Shown piece by piece: positions 1 to 9,471 of a stretch of DNA of 60,591 bases. Source of the DNA: a virus; the IMG/VR virus record IMGVR_UViG_3300030060_005467, positions 24,851-85,441 of that record; one strand, 5' to 3'. The notes below the pieces were generated by a model, which saw nothing but the letters and a program-made list of their open reading frames with translations, was not told the origin of the DNA and made no database searches. The first letter of the stretch is position 1. Each line of letters starts with the position of its first letter. The translations under genes and the position numbers were made by a program.

Positions 1-326
1 ACCAAAAATACTTGGAATACTTCGTAAGCTCAGAAGGTTCAAAAGAGGACGTATATACGGACGAAAATATAGGTCATGGCGCACCATGGTTATGGCATAT
101 ATATGAACTAACTGGGGATGGTAACGTTATTTGGGAAGGGGAAACACAACCATTAATATTCACACATTTTTCACAATTTGTTGACAATGGTAACTCATAC
201 ATACCATCTACAATGCACCATATATATACACCCTTATCTGAATATACAAATAATAAAGAATTAAAAATAATTTATGATGAATATCATGAAGCATTACAAA
301 GTATAAAAAATAAATATAAGGTATAA
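1..326 (+). CDS. Glycosyltransferase, C-terminal fragment (5' end outside window)
   Basis: The reading frame is open to the left edge of the window, so only the last ~108 residues are visible; the TTG at 12 is not the real start. The visible part has a Trp-rich stretch followed by 'PLIFTHFSQF' and a later 'YTPLSEY'. This resembles the C-terminal end of sugar-nucleotide-diphosphate glycosyltransferases found in bacterial glycan clusters, where a 'FxHFSGF...Y.PL' pattern is common. It is followed 10 bases later by another glycosyltransferase on the same strand, which supports the call. The catalytic part is not visible. Confidence 0.5.
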   Translation, partial: QKYLEYFVSSEGSKEDVYTDENIGHGAPWLWHIYELTGDGNVIWEGETQPLIFTHFSQFVDNGNSYIPSTMHHIYTPLSEYTNNKELKIIYDEYHEALQSIKNKYKV

Positions 327-336
327 ACACTTAAAC

Positions 337-1218
337 ATGAAAATAGCATTTGGAATGATTGTATTTGAAGGTGATTATGTACTAAAGCAATGTCTAGAAC
401 AAGTATACCCGTTTGCCGACCAAATATTAATTGCAGAAGGTCCAGTTTCGTACTGGCAAAGGCAAGGAAGAACAACTTCATTAGATAACACTAATAAAAT
501 ACTTGATGAGTTTCCTGACCCAGACAATAAGATTAAAATTGTTCACGGTCAGTATAACGAAAAGGATGACCAATGTAAAGCATACATGGAACACATTAAT
601 GACGATATTGACTATATCTGGAATTTAGATTCCGATGAATTGTATACAACTGAAGACCTGAAGAAAATCATCATGTTTTTGGGGGAAGAAAAACCGACTA
701 GCGTTGGTATTAGAAGTTGTTCATTTTACGGTGGATTTGAATACTACTTAACTGGTTTCGAATTAAATCGCGATAACTTTTTGCGTATATTTAGGTATGA
801 GAAGGGGGCAACATGGAAAACCCATAGACCACCAACAATTCAATACTCACCTAATTCAAACATAGTCAAAAAACACATTGATAGTAATTCGCTATGGGAT
901 AAGTTAGGTGTTCAGATGTATCATTATTCTTACACATTCCCAGACCAGGTATTTAAAAAAGTTAATTATTATAAAGATAGTGTTTCTAGGGATAATTGTA
1001 TTGACGATTACTTCAACTCAGTATACTTGCCATGGGTAATTGGTGATAGAGAAAAAACAGAATTATTTTGGAACGGTGTTCACGAATTCAAGCCACACAT
1101 TAGAGGAGCGTGTAAAACAGCCTTATTCGAGTGGGAGCATCCAGAATCCATACAAAATAGTATGGGCACCTTAACTGAAGAATTTAATAAGCAATTAAAA
1201 AAATATAGTAATGAATAA
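337..1218 (+). CDS. GT-A type glycosyltransferase (family 2-like)
   Basis: A 293-residue protein with the opening of a GT-A nucleotide-sugar fold (MKIAFGMIVFEGD, then 'ADQILIAEGP'). A clear metal-binding 'NLDSDE' motif lies near residues 96-101. No membrane segment is visible, so it should be soluble. It probably transfers a sugar from a nucleotide donor to a glycan or protein acceptor; donor and acceptor cannot be told from the sequence. It overlaps the next gene by 8 bases, so the two are probably translated together as part of the sugar island. Confidence 0.7.
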   Translation: MKIAFGMIVFEGDYVLKQCLEQVYPFADQILIAEGPVSYWQRQGRTTSLDNTNKILDEFPDPDNKIKIVHGQYNEKDDQCKAYMEHINDDIDYIWNLDSDELYTTEDLKKIIMFLGEEKPTSVGIRSCSFYGGFEYYLTGFELNRDNFLRIFRYEKGATWKTHRPPTIQYSPNSNIVKKHIDSNSLWDKLGVQMYHYSYTFPDQVFKKVNYYKDSVSRDNCIDDYFNSVYLPWVIGDREKTELFWNGVHEFKPHIRGACKTALFEWEHPESIQNSMGTLTEEFNKQLKKYSNE

Positions 1219-2134
1219 AAAACTTAAAACATATATCATACATTATAAACAGGTTTTTGAGGACGTTAACATCCCAGAAAAGGGTGTTAAGTTAGAAGAA
1301 TACCTAAACGGTGGTAGGCAAGACATCTTAGAAAATTTTGATATTTTCTGTGAAAACGTAAGGAGTTCCAAAACAAAAAACAAGAATTTTGAACTGTTTG
1401 ATATTGTCGATAAAGTAGACTCTAACACCATTATTGTGGTTGGTCTATATTTGGAATTATTAGAGTTTTGGGGTCAAAGAGATTATATAAAAAAAGTGTG
1501 TAATTATTATTGTAGTAAGTATCAAAATAATAAAGTTATTGTAACATGGAACCATGACACCAAAGCTAGTCAGGTATTTAATTTCATGGACGAATGTAAA
1601 AATCTTTATGTATTAAATTTTAATACCGATAAAAAACATGAAAGACATATTTTATTACCGTTTTGGACAATAGATGATAATCATTTAATTGAGGAAAAAA
1701 AATATCTAACTAATTTAGTTTGTGAATTTAATAATCAAATAAGGCGAAACTTAAGAGCGTCCCTTAGTGGAAAACCAAATATTTTGATTTCTGAAAGAAT
1801 CGATTTTGATTTATATAGAAAAACACTTAGTGAATCATCATTCACTTTATGCCCCAAAGGATTAGGTTTATCCTCGTATAGATTTTTTGAGTCGTTTCAT
1901 CTAAATACAATACCAGTACTATTTGCCGATGATGTGGTTTTACCATATGAAGACGACATAGATTATAATAAAATAATTATTAGAATTCCAGAAAACAAAT
2001 CAACCAATGGTGAATATATACTTGATTTATTAAATTCAGTTAACCAAAAAGAAATGTTATTAAATATAAAAAACACCAGGGAAATGTTTACATTAAAGGG
2101 TGTTCAGAATAAAATTTATAGAACTTTAATATGA
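1211..2134 (+). CDS. Exostosin-like glycosyltransferase (GT47-type)
   Basis: A 307-residue protein. The C-terminal half carries the exostosin signature: 'YRKTLSESSFTLCPKG' followed by a Ser-Tyr-Arg-Phe-Phe-Glu-Ser helix and 'NTIPVLFADDVVLPYED'. In exostosins this region binds the nucleotide sugar. The N-terminal third is Lys- and Asn-rich with no recognised domain. The gene overlaps both neighbours by a few bases, typical of a tight operon. Exostosin-like enzymes are known from bacterial O-antigen and capsule loci; the sugar used here cannot be predicted. Confidence 0.7.
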   Translation: MNKKLKTYIIHYKQVFEDVNIPEKGVKLEEYLNGGRQDILENFDIFCENVRSSKTKNKNFELFDIVDKVDSNTIIVVGLYLELLEFWGQRDYIKKVCNYYCSKYQNNKVIVTWNHDTKASQVFNFMDECKNLYVLNFNTDKKHERHILLPFWTIDDNHLIEEKKYLTNLVCEFNNQIRRNLRASLSGKPNILISERIDFDLYRKTLSESSFTLCPKGLGLSSYRFFESFHLNTIPVLFADDVVLPYEDDIDYNKIIIRIPENKSTNGEYILDLLNSVNQKEMLLNIKNTREMFTLKGVQNKIYRTLI

Positions 2135-2946
2135 TTCCAGTAGTCTTCATACATAAAGGATACCAAGATTATTTGGGATGTACCTTGAGGCAAGCAAATA
2201 AGAATAACCCTATTATTTTTATCGGCGACACCAACCTACCGTTTACCTCACCAACTTTAACAAACATTCAAATCAATGATAATTTTCAGAGTTGTGATGA
2301 ATTTAAAAGTCATTACCAACACTTAAACACTACACCTATTGATTATGAAATCTTTTGTTATCAAAGATGGTTTATTTTGAAAAATGTTATGGAAAAAAAC
2401 AACCTAGATGTTGTATTTTATGTTGATTCCGATGTTATGCTATTTACCGACATTACTAAAGAGTGGGATAAGTTCAACCAATACGATATGACACTCTTAC
2501 ACAGAACTGCAGCGATTTCCTCATATATTACTTTAAACGGCATCACAAACTTATGTAATTTAATAATGGATACATACAAAAATAAAAATTCATACAATTA
2601 CAAGAAAATCGCATCACACTACCACGTAAGAAGAGAATGCGGTTTACCTGGTGGAGTTTGCGACATGACATTACTAGAATTTTTTCATTACAATTCTGAA
2701 TATGGTGGTGGACCTGGTATGGTCGGTGAAATGATGCAAATAGTTGATAACTCAACGTATGACCACAACATAAACGTAACAGACCAAGGATTCGCCATGT
2801 CTTCTGGCCATAAAGACTATAAAATACGAAACGGTATACCATACGTTTTTAATCATAGACTAAATAAAGAAATAAAATTTAACTCACTACATTTTCAAGG
2901 TGGGGCAAAAGAACTAATTAAAGACGTGTATGAACAATGTAAGTAA
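2131..2946 (+). CDS. Putative glycosyltransferase with DxD motif
   Basis: A 271-residue protein. The N-terminal part (MIPVVFIHKGYQDYL, 'NPIIFIGDTNLPF') suits the start of a GT-A fold. 'DVVFYVDSDVMLF' around residues 93-105 contains the DSD metal-binding motif expected after a beta strand. The start overlaps the previous stop (ATGA) and the end overlaps the next gene by 17 bases. Likely role: one sugar-transfer step in the glycan encoded by this island. Family assignment is uncertain. Confidence 0.6.
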   Translation: MIPVVFIHKGYQDYLGCTLRQANKNNPIIFIGDTNLPFTSPTLTNIQINDNFQSCDEFKSHYQHLNTTPIDYEIFCYQRWFILKNVMEKNNLDVVFYVDSDVMLFTDITKEWDKFNQYDMTLLHRTAAISSYITLNGITNLCNLIMDTYKNKNSYNYKKIASHYHVRRECGLPGGVCDMTLLEFFHYNSEYGGGPGMVGEMMQIVDNSTYDHNINVTDQGFAMSSGHKDYKIRNGIPYVFNHRLNKEIKFNSLHFQGGAKELIKDVYEQCK

Positions 2947-3529
2947 ATCATGGAAAGACAGCAATGTTTTTCTAAAACAACTAGAATTAAATCTAAAAGA
3001 ATTATCTTCAATTAGAAATTACCCAACACACTGGATAGACTTTATAGAGTTAATAAAAACAAACAATCCAGCAAGTATATTAGACATAGGCTGCGGCTGC
3101 GGGGCTATTTTTGAACTATGTAGATATCATTTTGAAAATATGAAATATTTTGGACTTGATTATTCGGAGAACGCTATTATATTAGCTAAAAAAACATGGG
3201 ACACTAATAGCTTTGATGTTATGGATTATAAATCATTAACTAAAGATTATATATCTGAATTTGATTTACTACATCTTGGGGCTTTATTAGACGTATTACC
3301 AAATGGTGATGAAGCATTAGAATACATCTTATCTATTACACCTAAAAGTGTGTTAATTACTAGGATGAAATTTACAGAAAAAGAAAGTTACTACGAAACG
3401 TATAAAGCTTATGATGAAATTACCACATGTGCTTATTACCATAACAAAACAAACTTTTTAAATTTATGTGAGAAATATGGTTATGCCGTTTCTCATTTAA
3501 ATAATAACTTTTATTTAAATAAAAAATAA
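2930..3529 (+). CDS. Class I SAM-dependent methyltransferase
   Basis: A 199-residue protein with the SAM-binding glycine loop 'ILDIGCGCGAIFEL' near residues 44-57, followed by the acidic end of strand 2 ('YFGLDYSE'). 'FDLLHLGALLDVLP' fits strand 4. It has the usual size of a single-domain class I methyltransferase. Its place between sugar genes suggests methylation of a sugar or of the glycan carrier, but this is inference from context. The stop codon overlaps the next start. Confidence 0.75.
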   Translation: MNNVSKSWKDSNVFLKQLELNLKELSSIRNYPTHWIDFIELIKTNNPASILDIGCGCGAIFELCRYHFENMKYFGLDYSENAIILAKKTWDTNSFDVMDYKSLTKDYISEFDLLHLGALLDVLPNGDEALEYILSITPKSVLITRMKFTEKESYYETYKAYDEITTCAYYHNKTNFLNLCEKYGYAVSHLNNNFYLNKK

Positions 3530-4281
3530 TGAAAGAATTTTTAGAAAGATGGGATAGGAACGATTTAAATAACGCAATTAATGAATTTAAATCCCTATAC
3601 GAATCAAGACCAATTAAAGATAATGACGGAGGAATGAAATCGGCACATATGTTTCCAGCGTGGTTTATAGTTAAACAATTAAAACCAAAGTTCTTAATTG
3701 AGAGCGGTGTATGGAAAGGACTTGGTACCTGGTTCTTTGAAAACGCTAGTCCAGAAACTAAGATAATTTCTATAGACCCAGAGCCTAGATTCAGAATTTA
3801 CACTAGCCCAAACTCTACATACCAAACACAAGACTTTCTTAAAACCGACTGGTCTCATCTACCCAAGGATGACACAATGATTTTTTTTGATGACCATCAA
3901 AACTTTTTTGAGCGCTTAAAACACGCACACAGCCTAGGTTTTAAGAAAATAATGACCGAGGACAACTACCCCTATCAACAGGGTGATTGCTACACACCAA
4001 AAAAAATACTTGCTAATTGTAAATATGTTATCGACAATGCAGGTAGTCGAACTTGGTATGATAAGAATGACAAAGATTTAGAATATTTTAATTCAAATGT
4101 GGTGACTTATCAAGAAATGCCACCTTTATTTAAATGTGACGTAACCAGATGGGGTGATGCGTGGGATGACAAATACCCTACACCAGAACCACTACTAACC
4201 AATCATGATAAAACTGAATATCCATTATTCTTTGAAGAAAGAAAGGACTATACTTGGATATGTTATATGGAAATGAAATAA
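3529..4281 (+). CDS. Methyltransferase-like / cephalosporin hydroxylase-like Rossmann protein
   Basis: A 250-residue protein with a Rossmann-type pattern: 'FLIESGVWKGLGTWFFE' (SAM-type loop), 'IISIDPEPRF' (acidic strand end) and 'TMIFFDDHQNFFERL'. The DDH segment resembles small-molecule methyltransferases and the cephalosporin hydroxylase family found in polysaccharide loci. A Trp-rich C-terminus closes the protein. A role in modifying a sugar is inferred from its neighbours. It abuts the previous gene and is 19 bases from the next. Confidence 0.5.
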   Translation: MKEFLERWDRNDLNNAINEFKSLYESRPIKDNDGGMKSAHMFPAWFIVKQLKPKFLIESGVWKGLGTWFFENASPETKIISIDPEPRFRIYTSPNSTYQTQDFLKTDWSHLPKDDTMIFFDDHQNFFERLKHAHSLGFKKIMTEDNYPYQQGDCYTPKKILANCKYVIDNAGSRTWYDKNDKDLEYFNSNVVTYQEMPPLFKCDVTRWGDAWDDKYPTPEPLLTNHDKTEYPLFFEERKDYTWICYMEMK

Positions 4282-4300
4282 ATAACTAAAAAACAAAAAA

Positions 4301-5233
4301 ATGATAGATATTACAATCGAAAATAATTTAGAACTATTCCAAGACTATAAAAAAGCGTTAGATTTTTTATCTAATATAAACGATAAAACATACGAATACC
4401 CTAAAGAAATAACTTATTTTCACGTTTATTCTGAAATAAAAACTGAAAAAGAGTTATTATGTATAGAGTCTTACTTGGCCACTCAAAACTTAGAAAAAAC
4501 TAAATTAATTTTATGGTCTGATTACGATATAACAAACACCGACCTAATCAAACCTTATAAACACCTGATTGATATGCGGGTATATGACTTCAAGAAAGAA
4601 TCCAAAGGAACAATTCTTGAAGGAAACGAAATACTAGAAAACGCTAACGACACTAAACACTACATGAAGAGCGGTATATTGAGGTTTTTAGTTACACACA
4701 ATTACGGTGGTGTCTGGCTAGACATGGATATGGTCTTACTAAGAAACTTTAAACCAATACTAGACCAAGAATGGGCTTACATGTGGGGTTCAGAAACCGA
4801 TTTTAATAATTTTGGACCATGCGCAGCTATTATGAATTTAAAAAAGAAAAGCGAACACGCTAAAATATGCTTAGAAGAAATGGCTAAGTCTGAGATAATT
4901 CCAGACAGCACTGCCTTGGACCATGTATTATTAGCAAAGGTTTACACCAGAAGAAAATTCACTGTATTCCCATCCACATTTTTTAACACTGAGTGGCAAA
5001 TGAACACTAGTTGGGATGGTGATAAAAAAATATATAATCCATCAGGTATCGGTACTAAAACTGAAAGCGGGTGGTTTAATAAAAACGAATATAGTAATTC
5101 GTTATTTGAAGATGCTTTTTCTTGGCACTGGCACAACTCATCTTATAAGAATAGAGAAATAGAAGAAGGTAGTAAATTTAATTTATTACAAAATAAAATT
5201 AAAAATAAACTAAATGATAAGGGTATCATATGA
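4301..5233 (+). CDS. Glycosyltransferase with DxD sugar-binding region (capsular/alpha-1,4-GalT-like)
   Basis: A 310-residue protein with the family core: 'LILWSDYD' in the N-terminal half, then 'SGILRFLVTHNYGGVWLDMD' near residues 125-144. The tyrosine, double glycine and DMD triad form the donor and metal site of this family (Gly_transf_sug). A late 'HWHNSSYKN' suits the C-terminal catalytic segment. It overlaps the following dehydratase gene by 4 bases (ATGA), so it is co-translated with the nucleotide-sugar genes. Confidence 0.7.
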   Translation: MIDITIENNLELFQDYKKALDFLSNINDKTYEYPKEITYFHVYSEIKTEKELLCIESYLATQNLEKTKLILWSDYDITNTDLIKPYKHLIDMRVYDFKKESKGTILEGNEILENANDTKHYMKSGILRFLVTHNYGGVWLDMDMVLLRNFKPILDQEWAYMWGSETDFNNFGPCAAIMNLKKKSEHAKICLEEMAKSEIIPDSTALDHVLLAKVYTRRKFTVFPSTFFNTEWQMNTSWDGDKKIYNPSGIGTKTESGWFNKNEYSNSLFEDAFSWHWHNSSYKNREIEEGSKFNLLQNKIKNKLNDKGII

Positions 5234-6183
5234 TTAAGAAGGCTTTAATAATTGGTATTTCGGGTCAAGACGGCTCACTCTTATCAAAATATTTGCTAGA
5301 TAATAATTACGAAGTGTATGGTACGTCTAGAGACTATGAAATAACTAACTTTAACGGTTTAAAAAAGTTGGGTATTTTTAATGATGTTAAAATATACTCG
5401 ATGGTGTTAAATGATTTTAGGAGTGTACTTAAAATTATTAACATGGTGAAACCTGATGAAATATATAATTTAGGTGGCCAAACCTCCGTAGGTTATTCTT
5501 ATTTACAACCTTTTGAAACATTTGAAAGTATTGTTAATGGTTGTCTAAACATTTTAGAATCTATAAAATATTTAGATGTTGATTGTAAAATATTTAATCC
5601 CAGTTCTTCAGAATGTTATGGGGGGTCTAACACTGTGTTAAATGAAAAATCACCATTCAACCCCATATCACCATATGCGATTGCAAAAACATCGGCATAT
5701 TGGCTAACATCAAACTATAGGGATACTTACGGAATACATACATGTTCGGGTATTTTAAGTAATCACGAATCATTTTTAAGAAATAAAAGATTTGTAACCA
5801 TGAAAATAGTTAACAGCGCAAAAAAAATTAGTCAAGGATTAGAAAAAACTTTAGAATTAGGCGATATTACAATAAAAAGAGACTGGGGGTGTGCCGAAGA
5901 GTATGTAAGAGGTATGCACCTAATGCTTCAACAAGAAAAACCAGAAGATATGATAATATCAACTGGCGTATCAATAAGTTTAGAAGAATTTGTTGATTAT
6001 ACATTTAAAAAATATGAATTAAACTATAGAGACCATCTAGTAATTAATGATGAATTTAAAAGACCTAACGAAATCAACACAATTAAATTATCTAACGATA
6101 CTTTATATAGTAAATTAAAGTGGAAACCTAAAAAAAATGTGTATAATGTTATAGATAATTTAGTAGACAAAATTAACGAATAA
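5230..6183 (+). CDS. GDP-mannose 4,6-dehydratase-like SDR epimerase/dehydratase (paralogue of the gene at 7569)
   Basis: An extended short-chain dehydrogenase of 317 residues. It has the NAD(P)-binding 'IGISGQDGSLLSKYL' at the start, a catalytic 'NPSSSECYGG' segment and 'SPYAIAKTSAYW' with the YxxxK pair. It also has 'ILSNHES' and 'LGDITIKRDWGCAEEYV', which are GDP-mannose dehydratase hallmarks. It aligns along its whole length with the product of the gene at 7569 but is clearly more diverged. It lies directly before an aminotransferase and a ketoisomerase, so it may supply the keto-sugar they use. The exact substrate is unproven. Confidence 0.7.
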   Translation: MIKKALIIGISGQDGSLLSKYLLDNNYEVYGTSRDYEITNFNGLKKLGIFNDVKIYSMVLNDFRSVLKIINMVKPDEIYNLGGQTSVGYSYLQPFETFESIVNGCLNILESIKYLDVDCKIFNPSSSECYGGSNTVLNEKSPFNPISPYAIAKTSAYWLTSNYRDTYGIHTCSGILSNHESFLRNKRFVTMKIVNSAKKISQGLEKTLELGDITIKRDWGCAEEYVRGMHLMLQQEKPEDMIISTGVSISLEEFVDYTFKKYELNYRDHLVINDEFKRPNEINTIKLSNDTLYSKLKWKPKKNVYNVIDNLVDKINE

Positions 6184-6191
6184 AGGATATT

Positions 6192-7133
6192 ATGATTAAT
6201 TTATTTCACATACCATCACATAAGATTGACACAGCAAACTACCAAAACATGCTACACGATAAAGTTGTTGTAGAATTTGAGGAAAAAATTGCAAAATATG
6301 TGGGCGCGAAATATGCGTGTTCAGTAAATAGCGCCACTAATGCCATATTCTTAACATTTCTAAACGCTAAAACAACTGTCACTGTACCGTCTATGATTCC
6401 ACCAGTAGTTTTAAACGCATTAATAACTTCTGGTAATAAAATAAAGTTTAAAGACAATATAGATTGGGTTGGTGACTCATACATTTTACATGAGTTCGAC
6501 AATTATAAAATTGTAGATTCAGCGCAGAAGGTAGAGAAGGGTCAGTTCATTAAAGAATGTAATGATAATGACTTATTATTACTTAGCTTCTACCCAACAA
6601 AACCTATTGGTGGGTGTGATGGTGGTATGATACTATCTAATGATTATAAAAAGATTAAATGGTTTAAAGAAGCCACATTAAACGGAATGACATTCTCCAA
6701 TAACAATTGGGAACGAAAAATCTCATTTCCTGGGTATAAAATGTACATGAACTCAATCCAAGCTGAAATCGCCTTAAATAACTTTAAAAGTTACGAAAAT
6801 AAATTATTAAAATTAAAACAAACTCGTGAATTATATAATGAAAAATTAGGTTATAATAACACTAGCAACCACTTATATCGCATTGAAATGGATGGGCGAG
6901 ATGAGTTTATAAAATACGCTAAAGATAAAGGTGTTACATGCGGTATACACTATGAAGCTACACACTTAAACCCAGTGTACTCTAACCATGATAGTTCTTT
7001 TAAACTTGATTTACCTAAAACAGAGAAGAATTCTAAAAATACGGTATCTATACCGTTTCATGAAAAACTAACACTAACCGACACAGAAATGATAACTAAC
7101 ATAATTAAAAACTTTACAGATGGGAATAGATAA
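6192..7133 (+). CDS. DegT/DnrJ/EryC1-family sugar aminotransferase
   Basis: A 313-residue PLP enzyme, shorter than the usual ~370. 'YACSVNSATNAIFL' fits the cofactor phosphate loop, 'KIVDSAQKVE' the PLP-ring Asp segment, and 'LLSFYPTKPIGGCDGG' carries the Schiff-base lysine. The C-terminal 'GIHYEATHLNPVY' is also typical. These enzymes transfer an amino group to 3- or 4-keto-deoxyhexoses bound to a nucleotide. The downstream ketoisomerase suggests a 3-amino product. It overlaps the next gene by 14 bases. Confidence 0.8.
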   Translation: MINLFHIPSHKIDTANYQNMLHDKVVVEFEEKIAKYVGAKYACSVNSATNAIFLTFLNAKTTVTVPSMIPPVVLNALITSGNKIKFKDNIDWVGDSYILHEFDNYKIVDSAQKVEKGQFIKECNDNDLLLLSFYPTKPIGGCDGGMILSNDYKKIKWFKEATLNGMTFSNNNWERKISFPGYKMYMNSIQAEIALNNFKSYENKLLKLKQTRELYNEKLGYNNTSNHLYRIEMDGRDEFIKYAKDKGVTCGIHYEATHLNPVYSNHDSSFKLDLPKTEKNSKNTVSIPFHEKLTLTDTEMITNIIKNFTDGNR

Positions 7134-7503
7134 TTTAAGAATAATTAAAGATGAAAGAGGTACACTAGCCCCAATAGAGTTAAATTCTTTCTATTTTTCA
7201 GTTAAACGTATTTTCTACGTGACAGATGTCCCGACTGGAGAGACAAGAGGGTGCCACTCTCACTACAAAACTAAACAGTATTTAATTTGCATAAAAGGAG
7301 TCATTGAGGTTATCCTACATGACGGTAAAAAAGAAACCATAACTACGTTAAAACAAAACGAAGGGTTATTAATACCTGAACTAATATGGGACTCTCAAAA
7401 GTTTATAACTAAAGATGCAGTATTATTAGTTCTGTGCTCAACGCCATACGATATTAATGATTATATTTTAGATTTTGACGAGTTTTTAAAAATAACTAAA
7501 TAG
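7120..7503 (+). CDS. WxcM/FdtA-type sugar 3,4-ketoisomerase (cupin)
   Basis: A 127-residue single cupin. Features are 'DERGTLAPIELN' at the start, 'GETRGCHSHYKTKQYLIC' with the conserved RG-H-H active-site pattern, and 'CSTPYDINDYILDFDEF' at the end. All are typical of FdtA and of the WxcM C-terminal domain. Known family members convert dTDP-4-keto-6-deoxyglucose to a 3-keto sugar before amination. No dTDP-glucose genes lie in this window, so a GDP-sugar substrate or host-supplied dTDP-sugar must be considered. Confidence 0.8.
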   Translation: MGIDNLRIIKDERGTLAPIELNSFYFSVKRIFYVTDVPTGETRGCHSHYKTKQYLICIKGVIEVILHDGKKETITTLKQNEGLLIPELIWDSQKFITKDAVLLVLCSTPYDINDYILDFDEFLKITK

Positions 7504-7568
7504 TATTTATTTTTTTTTAATTATTACTATATTATCAAATAAATAATTTAAGTTTACAACTAAATAAA

Positions 7569-8558
7569 ATGAATAAAATCGCACTAATTACAGGTATTAA
7601 TGGACAAGACGGCTCTTATCTTGCAGAATTATTGATAGAAAAAGGTTACGAAGTTTGGGGCACTATTAAACGTAATTCAGTATCAGAAACACAAACTACT
7701 AGAATCGAAAACCTAAGAAGTAGTGGTAAAGTTAATTTAGAATATGCTGACCTAACAGACATGGCATCACTGGTTAGAGTCTTACAAAAAACACAACCAA
7801 ACGAAATTTACAATTTAGCTGCTCAATCACATGTAAGAATTAGTTTTGACCAACCAATATACACCGCTAACGCAACTGGGCTTGGAACACTAAACTTATT
7901 AGAAGCAATTAGAATGGTTTCACCAAACTCAAAAGTATATCAAGCATCATCTTCAGAAATGTTTGGGAACAACATAGATAAAGACGGCTATCAAAGGGAA
8001 ACAACACCCATGACACCAGTATCACCTTACGGTTGCGCTAAAGTATTTTCTTATAACATTTGTAACAATTACCGTAACTCATATGATATGAAAATATGGA
8101 ACGGAATACTATTTAACCACGAATCACCCAGAAGAGGAACTAACTTTGTTACCAACAAAGTAGTGAAAGGTGCAGTTAGGATTAAATTAGGGTTACAATC
8201 AGAATTACATTTAGGTAATTTAGACGCAACTAGAGACTGGGGACACGCAAAAGACTATGTAGAAGCTATGTGGTTAATGCTACAAGACAACAATCCTGAC
8301 GATTATGTATGTTCTACAGGAATATCACACTCGGTTAAAGATTTATGTGTTTATACATTTAAAAGTTTAGATTTAAAATGGCAAGACTACGTTAAAGTTG
8401 ATTCAAAATTTTTAAGACCAGAAGAACTAAAAGATTTAAAAGGTGACTCAACTAAGCTCAGAAATAAAGTAGGTTGGGAACCTAAATATACTTTTGAAAC
8501 AATGATTGATGAAATGATTGAATATTGGTTAGAATATTATAAATTTAAAATGAATTAG
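7569..8558 (+). CDS. gmd: GDP-mannose 4,6-dehydratase
   Basis: A 329-residue extended SDR. 'ALITGINGQDGSYLAELL' is the family's NADP-binding start. 'QASSSEMFGN', 'SPYGCAKVFSYN' (YxxxK), 'LFNHESPRRGTNFVTNK' and 'LGNLDATRDWGHAKDYVEAM' are diagnostic of Gmd. It converts GDP-D-mannose to GDP-4-keto-6-deoxy-D-mannose. The next gene makes GDP-L-fucose from that product, so the pair is a complete two-step pathway starting from host GDP-mannose. A 65-base AT-rich gap precedes it, with a near-match (GTATTTAT) to the window's late motif. Confidence 0.93.
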   Translation: MNKIALITGINGQDGSYLAELLIEKGYEVWGTIKRNSVSETQTTRIENLRSSGKVNLEYADLTDMASLVRVLQKTQPNEIYNLAAQSHVRISFDQPIYTANATGLGTLNLLEAIRMVSPNSKVYQASSSEMFGNNIDKDGYQRETTPMTPVSPYGCAKVFSYNICNNYRNSYDMKIWNGILFNHESPRRGTNFVTNKVVKGAVRIKLGLQSELHLGNLDATRDWGHAKDYVEAMWLMLQDNNPDDYVCSTGISHSVKDLCVYTFKSLDLKWQDYVKVDSKFLRPEELKDLKGDSTKLRNKVGWEPKYTFETMIDEMIEYWLEYYKFKMN

Positions 8559-8562
8559 TCTA

Positions 8563-9471
8563 ATGGATAGAATTTTAGTTACTGGAGGAAACGGTCTTGT
8601 TGGTTCACAATTTAAAGGAGATGAATATCATAAAGTAAGTTCAAAAGACTATAACCTAACAAACCCAAAAGAAACTTACCATATAATAAAAAGAGACTGG
8701 GATGCGGTAATACATACCGCAGCTAAAGTTGGCGGGTTAGGTGAAAATATGAGTAAAAAGGGTGAGTTTTTTTATCAAAACATAATGATGAATACGAATG
8801 TTATTGAATCTTGTAGAAGGGCTGAAATTAAAAACCTAGTGATATTCCTATCCACCTGTGTTTTTCCAGATGATATAGAATACCCACTAACTGAAGATAA
8901 AATTCATTTAGGTCCACCTCACTTTAGTAATGACGCTTACGCATATTCAAAAAGGATGGCAGATGTTCAAATAAAAGCATATAGGGAGCAATATGATTTA
9001 AATTACAAATCCGTAATACCAACAAACATATACGGACCAAATGATAACTTTAATATTACAAACGGACACGTAGTGCCAAGCCTAATACACAAATGTTTTA
9101 TAGCCAGAGAAAATAATTCAGACTTTAAAGTATGGGGTAGTGGTAAACCACTTAGAGAGTTTATTTTCAATAAAGATGTTGCTGAATTAACTAAATGGGT
9201 TTTGGATAATTATAATGAAGACGAACCCATTATACTATCAACTTCAGAAGAAATTTCAATAAAGGACTTGGTAGATATAATTGTAAGTGAGATGAATTAC
9301 AAGGGTAGTGTTAAATGGGTTTCAGATAAACCAGATGGGCAATTAAGAAAGCCAAGTGATAATAAAAAAATTAAAAAATATTTACCAGACTATAAATTCA
9401 CCCCAATTGAAATTGGTATAAGAGAAACTGTTAAATGGTTTGAGGAAAACTACCCCAATATTAGAAAATGA
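8563..9471 (+). CDS. fcl: GDP-L-fucose synthase
   Basis: A 302-residue epimerase/reductase. 'ILVTGGNGLVGS' binds NADP. 'AAKVGGLGEN', 'FLSTCVFPD', 'AYAYSKRM' (YxxxK) and 'TNIYGPNDNFN' follow, then 'HVVPSLIHK' and 'VWGSGKPLREFIF'. All are hallmarks of GDP-fucose synthetase (Fcl/WcaG). It takes the Gmd product to GDP-L-fucose, a donor for the glycosyltransferases encoded upstream. It starts 4 bases after gmd and overlaps the next gene by 4 bases. Confidence 0.93.
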   Translation: MDRILVTGGNGLVGSQFKGDEYHKVSSKDYNLTNPKETYHIIKRDWDAVIHTAAKVGGLGENMSKKGEFFYQNIMMNTNVIESCRRAEIKNLVIFLSTCVFPDDIEYPLTEDKIHLGPPHFSNDAYAYSKRMADVQIKAYREQYDLNYKSVIPTNIYGPNDNFNITNGHVVPSLIHKCFIARENNSDFKVWGSGKPLREFIFNKDVAELTKWVLDNYNEDEPIILSTSEEISIKDLVDIIVSEMNYKGSVKWVSDKPDGQLRKPSDNKKIKKYLPDYKFTPIEIGIRETVKWFEENYPNIRK

